DNA of 35,938 bases, taken from NCBI GenBank assembly GCA_009928785.1, contig SABY01000029.1:1-35938 (forward strand), written 5' to 3'. Origin of the DNA: Clostridia bacterium. Lineage in GTDB: Bacteria > Bacteroidota > Bacteroidia > Bacteroidales > 4484-276. This document shows positions 15,701-23,287 of the stretch, piece by piece (position 1 is the first letter of the stretch; each line of letters starts with the position of its first letter). The notes beneath the pieces were generated by a model, which saw only the letters and a list, made by a program, of their open reading frames with translations, made no database searches and had not been told where the DNA came from. A program made the position numbers and the translations under genes.

Positions 15701-17335
15701 AAAGGTAGGCACATAGCCGTTGTTGTTGCCCTGGATGGGGAATGCACCCACAGCCCAATAAAAGTCTTCAAACCAATAGCTGCTGGGCGAAGAGCCGATG
15801 TAAGCTACCGAGCCTTTGTTGACGCCGCGCTGCCAGGTTTCGCCCATACATTCGGTATAACCGAAGTCGGCTGCCAGGCAGCAGTTGCCTACAGCCACAG
15901 GATATTTCCCGTTGTTAACAAAAGCATTCACTGCACTTTGCGACAGATTGGGGTCGCCCCACGATGTTTCGCTGCAGTGCGCGGTGTAATTGATCATGGC
16001 TACGGCAATTTTCTCCGGGGTGTAGCAGCCGGTGTAGGGGCTGGTGAGATAAGAATTGACGGTAGCAAAGCCATGGGCGGCATTAAAATAATTTTGGGTG
16101 CCATAGTGGATTGTTGGTTGACCTACATTGGGGTTCCAGGTGCCATCGGCGCCGGCGATCAGCGTTACGTCGTTGAGGTAGCCGGGATCGGTAAATTCGT
16201 ATTTTTCGTAATAAAGAGTTTTAGCTATCTGCGTAAGCAACTGTGCTGAGTTGGTAGCCGAAAATCTTCCATAATACATCTCCGGGAAGTAGTCGCCATC
16301 AACGCTGGCGTAATACAGGTCGGTCATTTTGCTGGACGACGAACCCATGGTAGCCGGGATTTGTGGCGTGTCGCCAACCAGCAGGAAGAAACTTGGTGCC
16401 GGATCGGTAGGTGTTCCTGCATTGTACTGGGCATGAATCCAGGTTTGGATGGCCGAATAGGTAGTCCCGATTTCGTCGGTGTAAGCCACGATTACTTCAA
16501 AACCTTTCATGGTTTTCCATTCGATGAAAGTTTGCAAATCGTTCTCGAACATACGTGGAGCCACAATCAGATATTTTACGGGATATTTGGTAAGGTCGGG
16601 ATGGGCAGGATAACCACCGCCACCCAAGGTGTTGATGAGGCTCTGGTGAACCACATCAAAATAAGGTGAGTACGTAGAAGTTTTTACATATTCCGTCAAG
16701 GCCTGATCTACATTATCAAAAGTAACTTCCACTTCCACATCGTTATAAACGTGGATGATACCTTTTACAGGATTGTAGTTTACGGGCGCCACCGTGACGC
16801 GGGCTATGCGGTAGCCACGCATTACGCCAAGCACTTCTACCGATGCCAGCTCAGGGCTAATAAAATGATCTTTCTGGTAAAGTTTTTCGTCGAACTCAAA
16901 AGGTACATCCGATGCCTGCTGGTCTTTGCGCAACGAAGGCTGCACCGGCATGATGGGGCTGGTAAGTCCATAATCGGCTAACTGGTATTCGGTTACAGAG
17001 AAACTTTTGACTTTTACCGAAACCTCGGCGCCAAAAGGTATCTCGATAAGTTTTTTGATGGCCGGCAGCTTGGGAGTACCCAATGTACCCACTGCATAAG
17101 CGCCGGGAATGTAAAGCTCGCTGAAAGCCCCACGGTCGGTTTCTACATTGATGCTGCTGAGACCCTGAATGGTGAAGGTAGCATCGAGCTGCTTCATGTT
17201 GTCGGTGCCCACCTGCAACTCAGAAGCCTGCCGGTCTAAGTCGATGGCAAAGTTCTGTGCCTGCACGTGAAGGCTGAAAACCAATCCTGTAGCAAAGAAA
17301 ATGATTGCCAGGATGCGCGTTGTAAAACTTTTCAT
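12785..17335 (-). CDS. Secreted gingipain-like (Kgp-type) C25 cysteine peptidase with T9SS sorting domain
   Basis: The precursor has 1516 residues. Residues 1-26 are a signal peptide and about 27-230 a gingipain-type propeptide. Residues of about 250-610 are the C25 catalytic domain: INYTAHCSETSWGDP gives His453, and GNCCLAADF gives Cys486 (second Cys of the pair). GSSPSSYWFEDFYW gives Asp524, aligning with Asp516 of P. gingivalis Kgp, and Thr451 aligns with Kgp Thr442; both shape the lysine pocket there. Then follow CARDB-like modules (about 698-810 and 815-930), a CUB-like module (935-1051), an FN3-like module (1058-1143), a second CUB-like module (1147-1264), two PKD/Ig-like modules (1268-1347, 1348-1425) and a type A sorting domain (1437-1516, with YPNP). 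It should be exported by Sec, then by the T9SS, and attached to the cell surface. Residue 454 is Cys where Kgp has Gly. Confidence 0.92.
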   Translation of the reverse strand: MKSFTTRILAIIFFATGLVFSLHVQAQNFAIDLDRQASELQVGTDNMKQLDATFTIQGLSSINVETDRGAFSELYIPGAYAVGTLGTPKLPAIKKLIEIPFGAEVSVKVKSFSVTEYQLADYGLTSPIMPVQPSLRKDQQASDVPFEFDEKLYQKDHFISPELASVEVLGVMRGYRIARVTVAPVNYNPVKGIIHVYNDVEVEVTFDNVDQALTEYVKTSTYSPYFDVVHQSLINTLGGGGYPAHPDLTKYPVKYLIVAPRMFENDLQTFIEWKTMKGFEVIVAYTDEIGTTYSAIQTWIHAQYNAGTPTDPAPSFFLLVGDTPQIPATMGSSSSKMTDLYYASVDGDYFPEMYYGRFSATNSAQLLTQIAKTLYYEKYEFTDPGYLNDVTLIAGADGTWNPNVGQPTIHYGTQNYFNAAHGFATVNSYLTSPYTGCYTPEKIAVAMINYTAHCSETSWGDPNLSQSAVNAFVNNGKYPVAVGNCCLAADFGYTECMGETWQRGVNKGSVAYIGSSPSSYWFEDFYWAVGAFPIQGNNNGYVPTFAETTWGSYDAPFNGDYVTTSGTVMVGNLAVTEVDIQGYPSHSSPLYYWQAYNVLGDPSLTPYYTEAADNTVSHMAILPIGLETYEVTAAPGSYVGISKDGVLHGSALVDETGVVEVPLTPVLSSGLVDIVVTKPQYKPYMMQVPAAALEGPYVVLDNFTINDASGNNNGMADYNENISLNVTLKNVGADPSANVTATITGTDEYVTLTSSASQTFGSIVNGEVSTVANAYSFSIDSFVPDQHKAQFVMQITDGSDTWTSNLFITVQAPEVEIADEFIIDDSQSGNGDGILDPGETGLVKLDVSNNGHSAISNININIASNDPLLVINSQTINVASIAAGASAQIAINVTADAGATIGWPVNVDLDATAGPSGLYTAEQMITVVIGLIPEYLMSNGTVTTCVGLFYDSGGPNGQYSNNEDLVMTFLPASAGSMIKAEFLSFDTEGNYDFLYVYNGNSTSAPQVTGSPFNGTSGPGIIVALNSAGALTFKFHSDGSQTKAGWEAEISCYDISGTPDCATNPLPADGAENVGVASQLHWTSLDATEFDVYFGVTANPAFIETVGTNSYQPTMQPNTTYYWKVIPKNSNGQAEDCPVWSFTTGGPEYLMSNGTVTASNGMFYDSGGPNGQYSSNEDYTMTFVPAVPGQSLQFTFTAFEIENNYDKLYAYNGPNASSPAFAGSPFTGTISPGTLTSTHESGAITFKFTSDISVTKSGWAASFVSMGVLTCNVSASPEQICAGESSLLQAIASGGTGTYQCTWSPAASLSDPNAMNPIATPDVTTTYTVTIDDGDNIVTDAVTVTVFELPEVDLGEDITVCANHTAVIDGTTEGAVSYLWTPGGYTTPVIEIDTTGIGIGTIIFTLQVTNANDCVGEDDITVIFDPCVNVDELGNAFRLAVYPNPASTVLNINITGVASSVRYTLLNYQGSAVYSNEIGKLSGFAAKQMNISTYAPGIYYLRVETDQNVTIRKVVIK

Positions 17336-17389
17336 AATAAAAATTTAAATTTGAAGTATTAATTTGTTTTGAAACAAGTTTATGAAATG

Positions 17390-17397
17390 CAAAATTA
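17390..17397 (-). promoter_or_regulatory. Putative -7 box of the C25 peptidase gene
   Basis: On the minus strand this reads TAATTTTG, an exact TAnnTTTG match, 54 bp upstream of the peptidase ATG (17335). It predicts an AT-rich leader of about 48 nt. Confidence 0.5.
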
Positions 17398-17504
17398 AGT
17401 TAATTTAAAAAACAGTTACTATTTTATTTTAAAAACTTCTTCACAACCCCGATCATTTAACAAGCAGCCACTTGCCGCTTTTTTCGGAGAGTGTATAAAA
17501 GTAA

Positions 17505-17604
17505 TCATTGATGTCCGGTAGAAATAAGGACACTCCAATACCCTTGTTATTAGGATACCGAAACTTCGGTAAGAAAACCCAAATAGTTTACCGGACACCA
17601 ATAA
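17505..17604. mobile_element. MITE-like element or insertion-sequence remnant
   Basis: Two 16-bp ends (17505-17520 and 17589-17604) are inverted copies with 14 of 16 matches, sharing the core TGTCCGGTA. They enclose only about 70 bp, which carries a perfect internal hairpin (TACCGAA at 17556, TTCGGTA to 17571) and another GGACAC copy at 17528. No transposase frame is present and no clear target-site duplication is visible. The rest of the 459-bp spacer (17336-17794) shows no gene; the short frame antisense across the element is not convincing. Confidence 0.5.
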
Positions 17605-17794
17605 AAATTAAAACGCAAAGCTGCAACATTTAGAAATCGTCAATTATTTATTTTGGTAAAAATTGAAAAAATGCGCTGTGCCCGCAATTGTAAGGTTGGT
17701 TTAATGCAAATTTAAAGTAGCCGTAACAGGCCAATCCGAATAATCGTCGTTATTTTGCAATCGAAAATATTATCACTCGTTTTTTCAACTGTTT

Positions 17795-19888
17795 ATGTCT
17801 AACAATCTTTACATCGCTGCCGCCGAATCAGGGGCAGGAAAATCGCTCATTGTTCTTGGTTTTATGGAGTTGCTCTCGCGCCATGTGAAGCGCATTGGCT
17901 TTTTCAGACCTGTGGTGCGCACCTACGAAGAAACCGATTCGCACCTCCGGCTTATTGCCGAGCATTACAAATTGCCTTTTAAGTACAACGACATGGTGGG
18001 TATGAGCAGTAGTAAGGCGCTGGAACTCATGCAGGCCGGCGACCTGGACACACTCTATACCACCATCATTAATAAATATAAAAATCTCGAAAAAGATTGT
18101 GATTTTATTCTGATAGAAGGTACCGACTTCAGAGGTTCGATGGTGCCCTTTGAATTTGACATCAACGCCCGTTTTGCCAACAATCTGGGAGCTCCTATTC
18201 TGGCTGTCATCAACGGGCACGGTAAGTCGCCGGTGGAGATTGGCGAAAACCTTAGCATTGTCCGCGATACATTAGCACAGGAAAAATGCGATCAGATAGG
18301 AACTTGTATCAACCGGGTGGAAGAGAAAACCCTGGAAACTGTCAAAGGCATCTTTGCACGCTACGGAAAGCCCGGCGAAATAAATTTCGTAGTACCCGAG
18401 AAAAGCCTCCTGCAAAAACTCACCATGCGACAGATCGTAAAAGCACTCAGCGCCAGCCATATCTATGGCGACGATCAATATCTGAATCATGATGTGATGG
18501 AATTTAAAGTGGCAGCCATGGGTCTGGAAAAGGTGCTCAAGCTTTCGACCGACCAAATGCTTGTGATCACTCCGGGCGACCGCACCGACGTGCTGATAGG
18601 ACTTTTTATGAGCATGCTTGCCGACAACTTTCCCCGCATTTCCGGCATTTTGCTCACCGGCGGCATACAGCCCAGCGAGCAATTGCAAAAACTTATGGAT
18701 GGAGTGACGCAACTCCCAATGACAGTGTATGGCGTGGATACCGACACTTTTGAAACGGCCATGCAGGTGGGTGCCATCCATCCGGTGCTTACCCCGGAGA
18801 ATGATCGCCGGCTTACAGCAGCACTCAGCCATTTTGAAGCCTATGTGGATGTGGATGTGCTTGGGCAAATCCTCCGCATAACCCGCTCGCGAATGATTAC
18901 ACCCATCATGTTCGAATACGAGCTTTTTGAGCGTGCCCGCGCCAACCGAAAACATATCGTTTTGCCCGAATCGGAGGACGAACGCATACTGCGCGCCACC
19001 GAGATATTGCTCAAGCGCAACGTGGTGGACATCACCCTGCTGGGCAATGAAGAAAAAATATTGAAACAGGCCCGCGCGCTACAACTCAGTTTGCAGGGTG
19101 TGAATATCATCGACCCTTACGACAACGATCTGGTGCATGAGTATGCTGCCGAATATTTCCGCTTGCGCAAACACAAAGGAATTACTAAAGAACAAGCTTT
19201 CGAACTAATGCACGATGTGAGTTACCTGGGAACCATGATGGTGCACAAAGGCCACGCCGACGGTATGGTGTCGGGAGCAGCGCATACCACCCAGCATACT
19301 ATCCGCCCTGCTTTTGAATTTATTAAAACAAAACCTGGCGTTTCTATCGTCAGCAGCTCATTTTTGATGTGCTTCGACGACCGCGTGCTGGTATATGGCG
19401 ACTGTGCCGTTAATCCCAATCCTAATGCCGAACAACTGGCCGACATAGCCATCAGCAGCGCCGAAACTGCCATGAACTTTGGCATCGAACCGCGCATCGC
19501 CATGCTCTCATACTCTACCGGCGAATCAGGCAAAGGCGAAGACGTGGAAAAAGTACGTAATGCTACGCGCATAGCACGCGAGCGGCGCCCCGACCTAAAG
19601 ATCGCAGGCCCCATACAATATGATGCTGCCATAGAACCTGCCGTGGCACTTCTGAAAATGCCTGGCAGCGACGTAGCCGGCAAAGCAACCGTTTTTATCT
19701 TCCCCGACCTCAACACCGGCAACAATACCTACAAAGCCGTTCAGCGTGCCGCCAACGCGGTAGCCATCGGCCCGGTGCTGCAAGGCCTCAACAAACCCGT
19801 GAACGATCTCAGCCGCGGATGTTTGGTAAAAGATATCGTAAACACGGTGGTGATCACAGCCATTCAGGCGCAAGGGATGGAGAGCTGA
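17795..19888 (+). CDS. pta: Phosphate acetyltransferase, long form
   Basis: The 697-aa enzyme interconverts acetyl-CoA plus phosphate with acetyl phosphate plus CoA in the cytoplasm. The three-part architecture of long Pta proteins is clear. An N-terminal P-loop/dethiobiotin-synthetase-like domain has GAGKS at 13-17. A middle DRTGG-type domain lies at about 215-330 (LVITPGDRTDVLIG). The catalytic PTA/PTB domain runs from about 370 to 690 (HIVLPESEDERILRA, GMVSGAAHTTQHTIRPAFEFI, FPDLNTGNNTYKAVQRAANA, GPVLQGLNKPVNDLSRG). The start is supported by the immediate P-loop. Acetate kinase, the usual partner, is not next to it. A hairpin terminator follows at 19931-19961. Confidence 0.97.
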   Translation: MSNNLYIAAAESGAGKSLIVLGFMELLSRHVKRIGFFRPVVRTYEETDSHLRLIAEHYKLPFKYNDMVGMSSSKALELMQAGDLDTLYTTIINKYKNLEKDCDFILIEGTDFRGSMVPFEFDINARFANNLGAPILAVINGHGKSPVEIGENLSIVRDTLAQEKCDQIGTCINRVEEKTLETVKGIFARYGKPGEINFVVPEKSLLQKLTMRQIVKALSASHIYGDDQYLNHDVMEFKVAAMGLEKVLKLSTDQMLVITPGDRTDVLIGLFMSMLADNFPRISGILLTGGIQPSEQLQKLMDGVTQLPMTVYGVDTDTFETAMQVGAIHPVLTPENDRRLTAALSHFEAYVDVDVLGQILRITRSRMITPIMFEYELFERARANRKHIVLPESEDERILRATEILLKRNVVDITLLGNEEKILKQARALQLSLQGVNIIDPYDNDLVHEYAAEYFRLRKHKGITKEQAFELMHDVSYLGTMMVHKGHADGMVSGAAHTTQHTIRPAFEFIKTKPGVSIVSSSFLMCFDDRVLVYGDCAVNPNPNAEQLADIAISSAETAMNFGIEPRIAMLSYSTGESGKGEDVEKVRNATRIARERRPDLKIAGPIQYDAAIEPAVALLKMPGSDVAGKATVFIFPDLNTGNNTYKAVQRAANAVAIGPVLQGLNKPVNDLSRGCLVKDIVNTVVITAIQAQGMES

Positions 19889-19930
19889 TTTTTCCGGAAG
19901 CAATAAATTTCATTAGAAAATCCATCAAAT

Positions 19931-19961
19931 AAAAAAGGCCGCTCGCGCAGAGTGGCCTTTT
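19931..19961. terminator. Bidirectional terminator between pta and the nucleoside phosphorylase
   Basis: A stem pairs GGCCGCTC (19937-19944) with GAGTGGCC (19950-19957), with one G-U pair and a 5-nt loop. It is flanked by an A run on the left and T run on the right, so it can terminate both convergent genes. Confidence 0.88.
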
Positions 19962-19964
19962 CTT

Positions 19965-20852
19965 TTAACTGGTAATACGCTTCAACACCAAATCTATCAG
20001 GCTGTCGATAGCTTTGTGATAATCTTTGGAATAGGTGCTGTTGGCGCGGTTGGCGATGATGGCACAAATGGTGAGCGTTTGGTGACCCAGCAGCTTGCCC
20101 AGACCATAGAGTGCCGATGTTTCCATTTCAAAATTGATAATCCGTTGGCTTTTGTAACGTAGTGATGCCATTTTATCCATTAGCTCCGGGTGTTGCAACG
20201 GGATGCGGATGACGCGCCCCTGCGGACCATAAAACCCCGGTGCCGTTGCCGTAATGCCCGTGTGCATGCCGTGAGCCAGTTTGTCAAAAAGTGAAGGCGA
20301 ACACGCCACCGCATAAGGATAAGGCAAATCGTGGTGCCAGGCAGTATGTTTAATAAAGGCATCAGAAAGCTCCTGATCGACAACGTGGCTGCTGTCGTAA
20401 AATTTGAGCAAACCATCCAGCCCGATGCCGTGCGTAGAAGCAGCGAACGAATCCACAGGAATGTCGGGCTGCACGGCGCCGCTCGTACCCAGCCGCACAA
20501 TGTTGAGCGAGGTGTGCTGCGACTTGATGGTGCGCGTAATGAAGTCAACATTTACCAAAGCATCCAGCTCATTAATCACGATGTCGATGTTGTCGGTGCC
20601 CATGCCGGTGGATAAAACAGTAAGAAATTTATTATTAAAAAAACCGGTGTGGCAAACTATCTCGCGGTTGCGGCTGCGGGTGACAATCTTATCAAAACGT
20701 GCCGATATTTTTTCTACTCGGTCGGGGTCGCCAACGAGAATTACATTTTCGGCCACATCTTCCGGATGGATATTCAGGTGATAAATTGTTCCGGATGGAT
20801 TAATAATCAATTCGGATTCGGCAATACGGGGATTAGATTTTGTCATGGGCAT
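19965..20852 (-). CDS. udp: Nucleoside phosphorylase, uridine-phosphorylase-like
   Basis: I use the ATG at 20852 (295 aa; another ATG in frame lies at 20846). An upstream in-frame start at 20912 would lie before the predicted transcript start and adds a low-complexity leader, so I reject it. The fold is PNP_UDP_1: VILVGDPDRVEKI (phosphate-binding region), STGMGTDNIDIVINEL, RLGTSGAVQPDIPV, and NFEMETSALYGLGKLLG, where the EMET motif contacts the ribose. It should split uridine or a related nucleoside into base and ribose 1-phosphate in salvage. The fold is certain; uridine specificity is the best guess. It is divergent from cinA, with only 68 bp between the start codons. Confidence 0.85.
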   Translation of the reverse strand: MPMTKSNPRIAESELIINPSGTIYHLNIHPEDVAENVILVGDPDRVEKISARFDKIVTRSRNREIVCHTGFFNNKFLTVLSTGMGTDNIDIVINELDALVNVDFITRTIKSQHTSLNIVRLGTSGAVQPDIPVDSFAASTHGIGLDGLLKFYDSSHVVDQELSDAFIKHTAWHHDLPYPYAVACSPSLFDKLAHGMHTGITATAPGFYGPQGRVIRIPLQHPELMDKMASLRYKSQRIINFEMETSALYGLGKLLGHQTLTICAIIANRANSTYSKDYHKAIDSLIDLVLKRITS

Positions 20853-20877
20853 TATTTTCTGAAAGCGTTTAGATTCG

Positions 20878-20885
20878 TACTTTTG
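20878..20885 (+). promoter_or_regulatory. Putative -7 box of cinA
   Basis: TACTTTTG is an exact TAnnTTTG match 35 bp before the cinA ATG at 20921. It lies between the divergent start codons, close to the box of the opposite gene. Confidence 0.45.
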
Positions 20886-20899
20886 CGAAAAAAAAAGCA

Positions 20900-20907
20900 C
20901 AAAGTTA
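20900..20907 (-). promoter_or_regulatory. Putative -7 box of the nucleoside phosphorylase gene
   Basis: On the minus strand this reads TAACTTTG, an exact TAnnTTTG match, 47 bp upstream of the ATG at 20852. It overlaps the region downstream of the cinA box, so the two divergent promoters face each other across about 14 bp. Confidence 0.45.
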
Positions 20908-20920
20908 ATCAAATCAATGT

Positions 20921-22162
20921 ATGAAAGCAGAGATCATCACCATCGGCGACGAATTGCTGATCGGGCAGGTTGTTGACACCAATTCGGCATGGATGGCCGA
21001 GCAGCTCAATCTTGTGGGTTTGCAGGTACATCAAATCACCAGCATCAGCGACGACCGCAGCCATATTCTTTCGGCGCTTACACTGGCAGCGCAACGCGCC
21101 AACGTAATTTTGATTACCGGCGGACTGGGGCCTACCAACGATGATCTTACAAAACCTACCCTCTGCGAATATTTCGACACGCCTTTGATTTTTCATCAGC
21201 CTACCTTCGATCACATCGAGCAGCTTTTCGGGCAGCGTGGCTATGCCATGAGCGAAGTAAACCGCCACCAGGCCGATGTGCCGCAGTCGTGCACCGTTAT
21301 TCCTAATCTAAACGGAACGGCGCCGGGGATGTGGTTTGAGCACCAGAGAGTGATTTATGTTTCCATGCCTGGTGTTCCTTTTGAGATGAAACCTATGATG
21401 CTGAATGAGATTTTGCCCCGGCTGCTCAAACGATTCGAAGGCTCCTTTATCCTGCACCGAACCGTGCTCACGCAGGGCATCGGCGAGTCGGCCTTAGCGG
21501 AAACCATCGAAACATGGGAAAATTCGCTTCCCGCAAATATCAAGCTGGCATACCTGCCGCAGCCCGGCATGGTGCGGCTGCGCCTCACAGCCACCGGCGA
21601 CGACAAACAAGCGCTTGCCGCGACACTGCAACACCAAATCGACAAATTATTAAAAACCATTCCTGATCTGATTTTTGGTTTTAATGATGATTCTTTGGAA
21701 TCGGTGGTTGGTCAGCTACTTTTACAAAAACATCGCACCATCTCCACCGCCGAAAGTTGTACGGGTGGATATCTGGCGCACCTCATCACCTCGGTGGCAG
21801 GAAGTTCCACGTGGTATATGGGGTCAGTGGTGGCGTATCATAACCGGATAAAAATGCAAGCGTTGGCGGTGCCCAAAAAAATGTTGGAAGCGCATGGTGC
21901 CGTTAGCCAGCAAGTAGTGGAGGCGATGGCGCAGGGAATACGCACTTCTTTTGGCACCGACTACGCACTGGCAGTTTCGGGAATAGCCGGTCCCGACGGC
22001 GGCAGCGCCGAAAAACCTGTCGGCACCACCTGGATTGCCCTGGCGACAACGCAAGGGGTTACTTCTCGAAAATTCCTATTTGGCGAGCATCGGCAACGCA
22101 ACATCCGCAAAGCGGCATTGGCCGCCCTCAATATGCTTCGGCTTGAGCTACTTAAAGAATAG
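20921..22162 (+). CDS. cinA: CinA family protein (competence/damage-inducible; NMN deamidase-related)
   Basis: The protein has 413 residues in the standard two-domain form. The N-terminal molybdopterin-binding-like (COG1058) domain covers about 1-170, with MKAEIITIGDELLIGQVVDTNSAWMA and ITGGLGPTNDDLTK. The C-terminal CinA/PncC domain covers about 255-410, with TISTAESCTGGYLAHLITSVAGSS and VSGIAGPDGGSAEKPVGTTW. PncC-type domains deaminate nicotinamide mononucleotide, and the N-terminal domain of some homologues hydrolyses ADP-ribose. The role is probably pyridine-nucleotide recycling; the competence link in the name is historical. It converges on msrBA with a 19-bp gap and no visible terminator. 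Confidence 0.95.
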   Translation: MKAEIITIGDELLIGQVVDTNSAWMAEQLNLVGLQVHQITSISDDRSHILSALTLAAQRANVILITGGLGPTNDDLTKPTLCEYFDTPLIFHQPTFDHIEQLFGQRGYAMSEVNRHQADVPQSCTVIPNLNGTAPGMWFEHQRVIYVSMPGVPFEMKPMMLNEILPRLLKRFEGSFILHRTVLTQGIGESALAETIETWENSLPANIKLAYLPQPGMVRLRLTATGDDKQALAATLQHQIDKLLKTIPDLIFGFNDDSLESVVGQLLLQKHRTISTAESCTGGYLAHLITSVAGSSTWYMGSVVAYHNRIKMQALAVPKKMLEAHGAVSQQVVEAMAQGIRTSFGTDYALAVSGIAGPDGGSAEKPVGTTWIALATTQGVTSRKFLFGEHRQRNIRKAALAALNMLRLELLKE

Positions 22163-22181
22163 GAGTTTGATTTAGCAATCT

Positions 22182-23111
22182 CTAAAAAACTTCCCTTTTA
22201 AAATGGCAATAAGGTGTTCCGCCTTTATTGTCGTAATAATCCTGGTGATATTTTTCGGCGGGGAAAAACTCTTCCACCTTCTCCAGTTTAGTGGCCACTT
22301 TATAACCTTTTTTGGTTAGCTGGTCGATGAGCTTTTGGGCTGTTTTCTTTTGCTGATCGTCGGTGTAAAAAATTACGGAGCGGTATTGGTCACCGATATC
22401 GGGACCCTGGCCGCCAATCTGCGTAAAGTCGTGGGTTTCAAAATATAGTTTGGTAAGCTCTTCATAGGATATTTTGCTGGGATCAAATTCCACTTTTACG
22501 GTTTCGGCGTGGCCGGTGCGGCCGGTACAAACTTGCTCGTAGCTGGGATTTTTCACGTGGCCGCCGGTGTAACCCACAGTAGTTGAAGTTACGCCTTTGG
22601 CTTTGCCCATGTAATATTCGGTGCCCCAGAAGCAACCCGAAGCAAAATATGCCACGCCTTTTTCGGTAATTTTTTGTGCCGGAACAAATTCCATCGAGAT
22701 AGAGTTGACGCAATGGCGCGTATCTTTGGGTGTGTATCCTTCGCCTGTGAATACATGCCCAAGATGGCCGCCACAGTTGGCGCAGATAATTTCGGTACGG
22801 CGTCCGTCGGCATCGCGAACGCGTTTTACGGCGCCGTCGATCTCATCGTCGAAACTTGGCCAGCCACAGTTCGATTCAAATTTGTCCTGCGACTGGTATA
22901 GCGCTGCCCCACATTGGCGGCACACATAGGTACCTTCGGAGGTATTTTTATACAACTCGCCCGTATAGGGCATTTCGGTTCCTTTGTTCAATATAACCCG
23001 CGCTTCTTCGGGCGTCAGTTGTTTGTATTTCATGGTTTCCTGTGCGTAAGTTTGTGTAAATATTAACAAGGTCAAAAAAAAGAATAACGTATTATAGCGT
23101 TGTGTTTTCAT
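22182..23111 (-). CDS. msrBA: Exported bifunctional methionine sulfoxide reductase, MsrB-MsrA fusion
   Basis: The 309-aa protein has an N-terminal signal peptide (1-24, ending TYAQE), so it should act outside the cytoplasm. The MsrB domain comes first (about 28-145). Its zinc CxxC pairs are Cys64/Cys67 and Cys110/Cys113, and its catalytic Cys134 is in RHCVNSISMEF. MsrA follows (about 152-305), with catalytic Cys160 in GCFWG and the conserved end YHQDYYDNKGGTPYCHF. Together they reduce both diastereomers of methionine sulfoxide. The order B then A is the reverse of the PilB-type fusion. No thioredoxin domain is attached and no electron donor gene is adjacent. A perfect 8-bp hairpin lies directly before the start codon. 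Confidence 0.94.
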   Translation of the reverse strand: MKTQRYNTLFFFLTLLIFTQTYAQETMKYKQLTPEEARVILNKGTEMPYTGELYKNTSEGTYVCRQCGAALYQSQDKFESNCGWPSFDDEIDGAVKRVRDADGRRTEIICANCGGHLGHVFTGEGYTPKDTRHCVNSISMEFVPAQKITEKGVAYFASGCFWGTEYYMGKAKGVTSTTVGYTGGHVKNPSYEQVCTGRTGHAETVKVEFDPSKISYEELTKLYFETHDFTQIGGQGPDIGDQYRSVIFYTDDQQKKTAQKLIDQLTKKGYKVATKLEKVEEFFPAEKYHQDYYDNKGGTPYCHFKREVF

Positions 23112-23114
23112 TGT

Positions 23115-23139
23115 TGGTAGTTTTGATTAATAACTACCA
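23115..23139 (-). promoter_or_regulatory. Hairpin or dyad just upstream of msrBA
   Basis: TGGTAGTT (23115-23122) and AACTACCA (23132-23139) are perfect inverted copies around a 9-nt AT-rich loop. The element ends 3 bp before the msrBA start codon (23111), where it would fold in the leader RNA over the initiation region or serve as an operator. Confidence 0.5.
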
Positions 23140-23287
23140 GACCTACCGAAATGTTTTTGGTGTAAGATCAAAAAAAAACTGCATCCAAAAACTTTGGTGA
23201 ATTCTTTTTCAAGAAAATTGGGAATAATAAATTTAGAGTTTTGGATAAGCGCACGGTAGAAGCAGGAATGATAAATTATCGACGGAG

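Noticed and set aside
15482..16249. 255-aa open frame on the + strand
   Set aside because: It is antisense to the catalytic region of the C25 peptidase, whose motifs and composition are convincing; the + strand product has no recognisable motif or start context.
17448..17478. Hairpin plus T run resembling a + strand terminator
   Set aside because: The stem has only four pairs before a mismatch, and no + strand gene precedes it.
17419..17601. 60-aa - strand frame across the MITE-like element
   Set aside because: It starts inside the right terminal inverted repeat and shows no similarity that I can recognise to a transposase.
18272..18955. 227-aa open frame on the - strand
   Set aside because: It is antisense to pta; the pta frame carries all the domain motifs.
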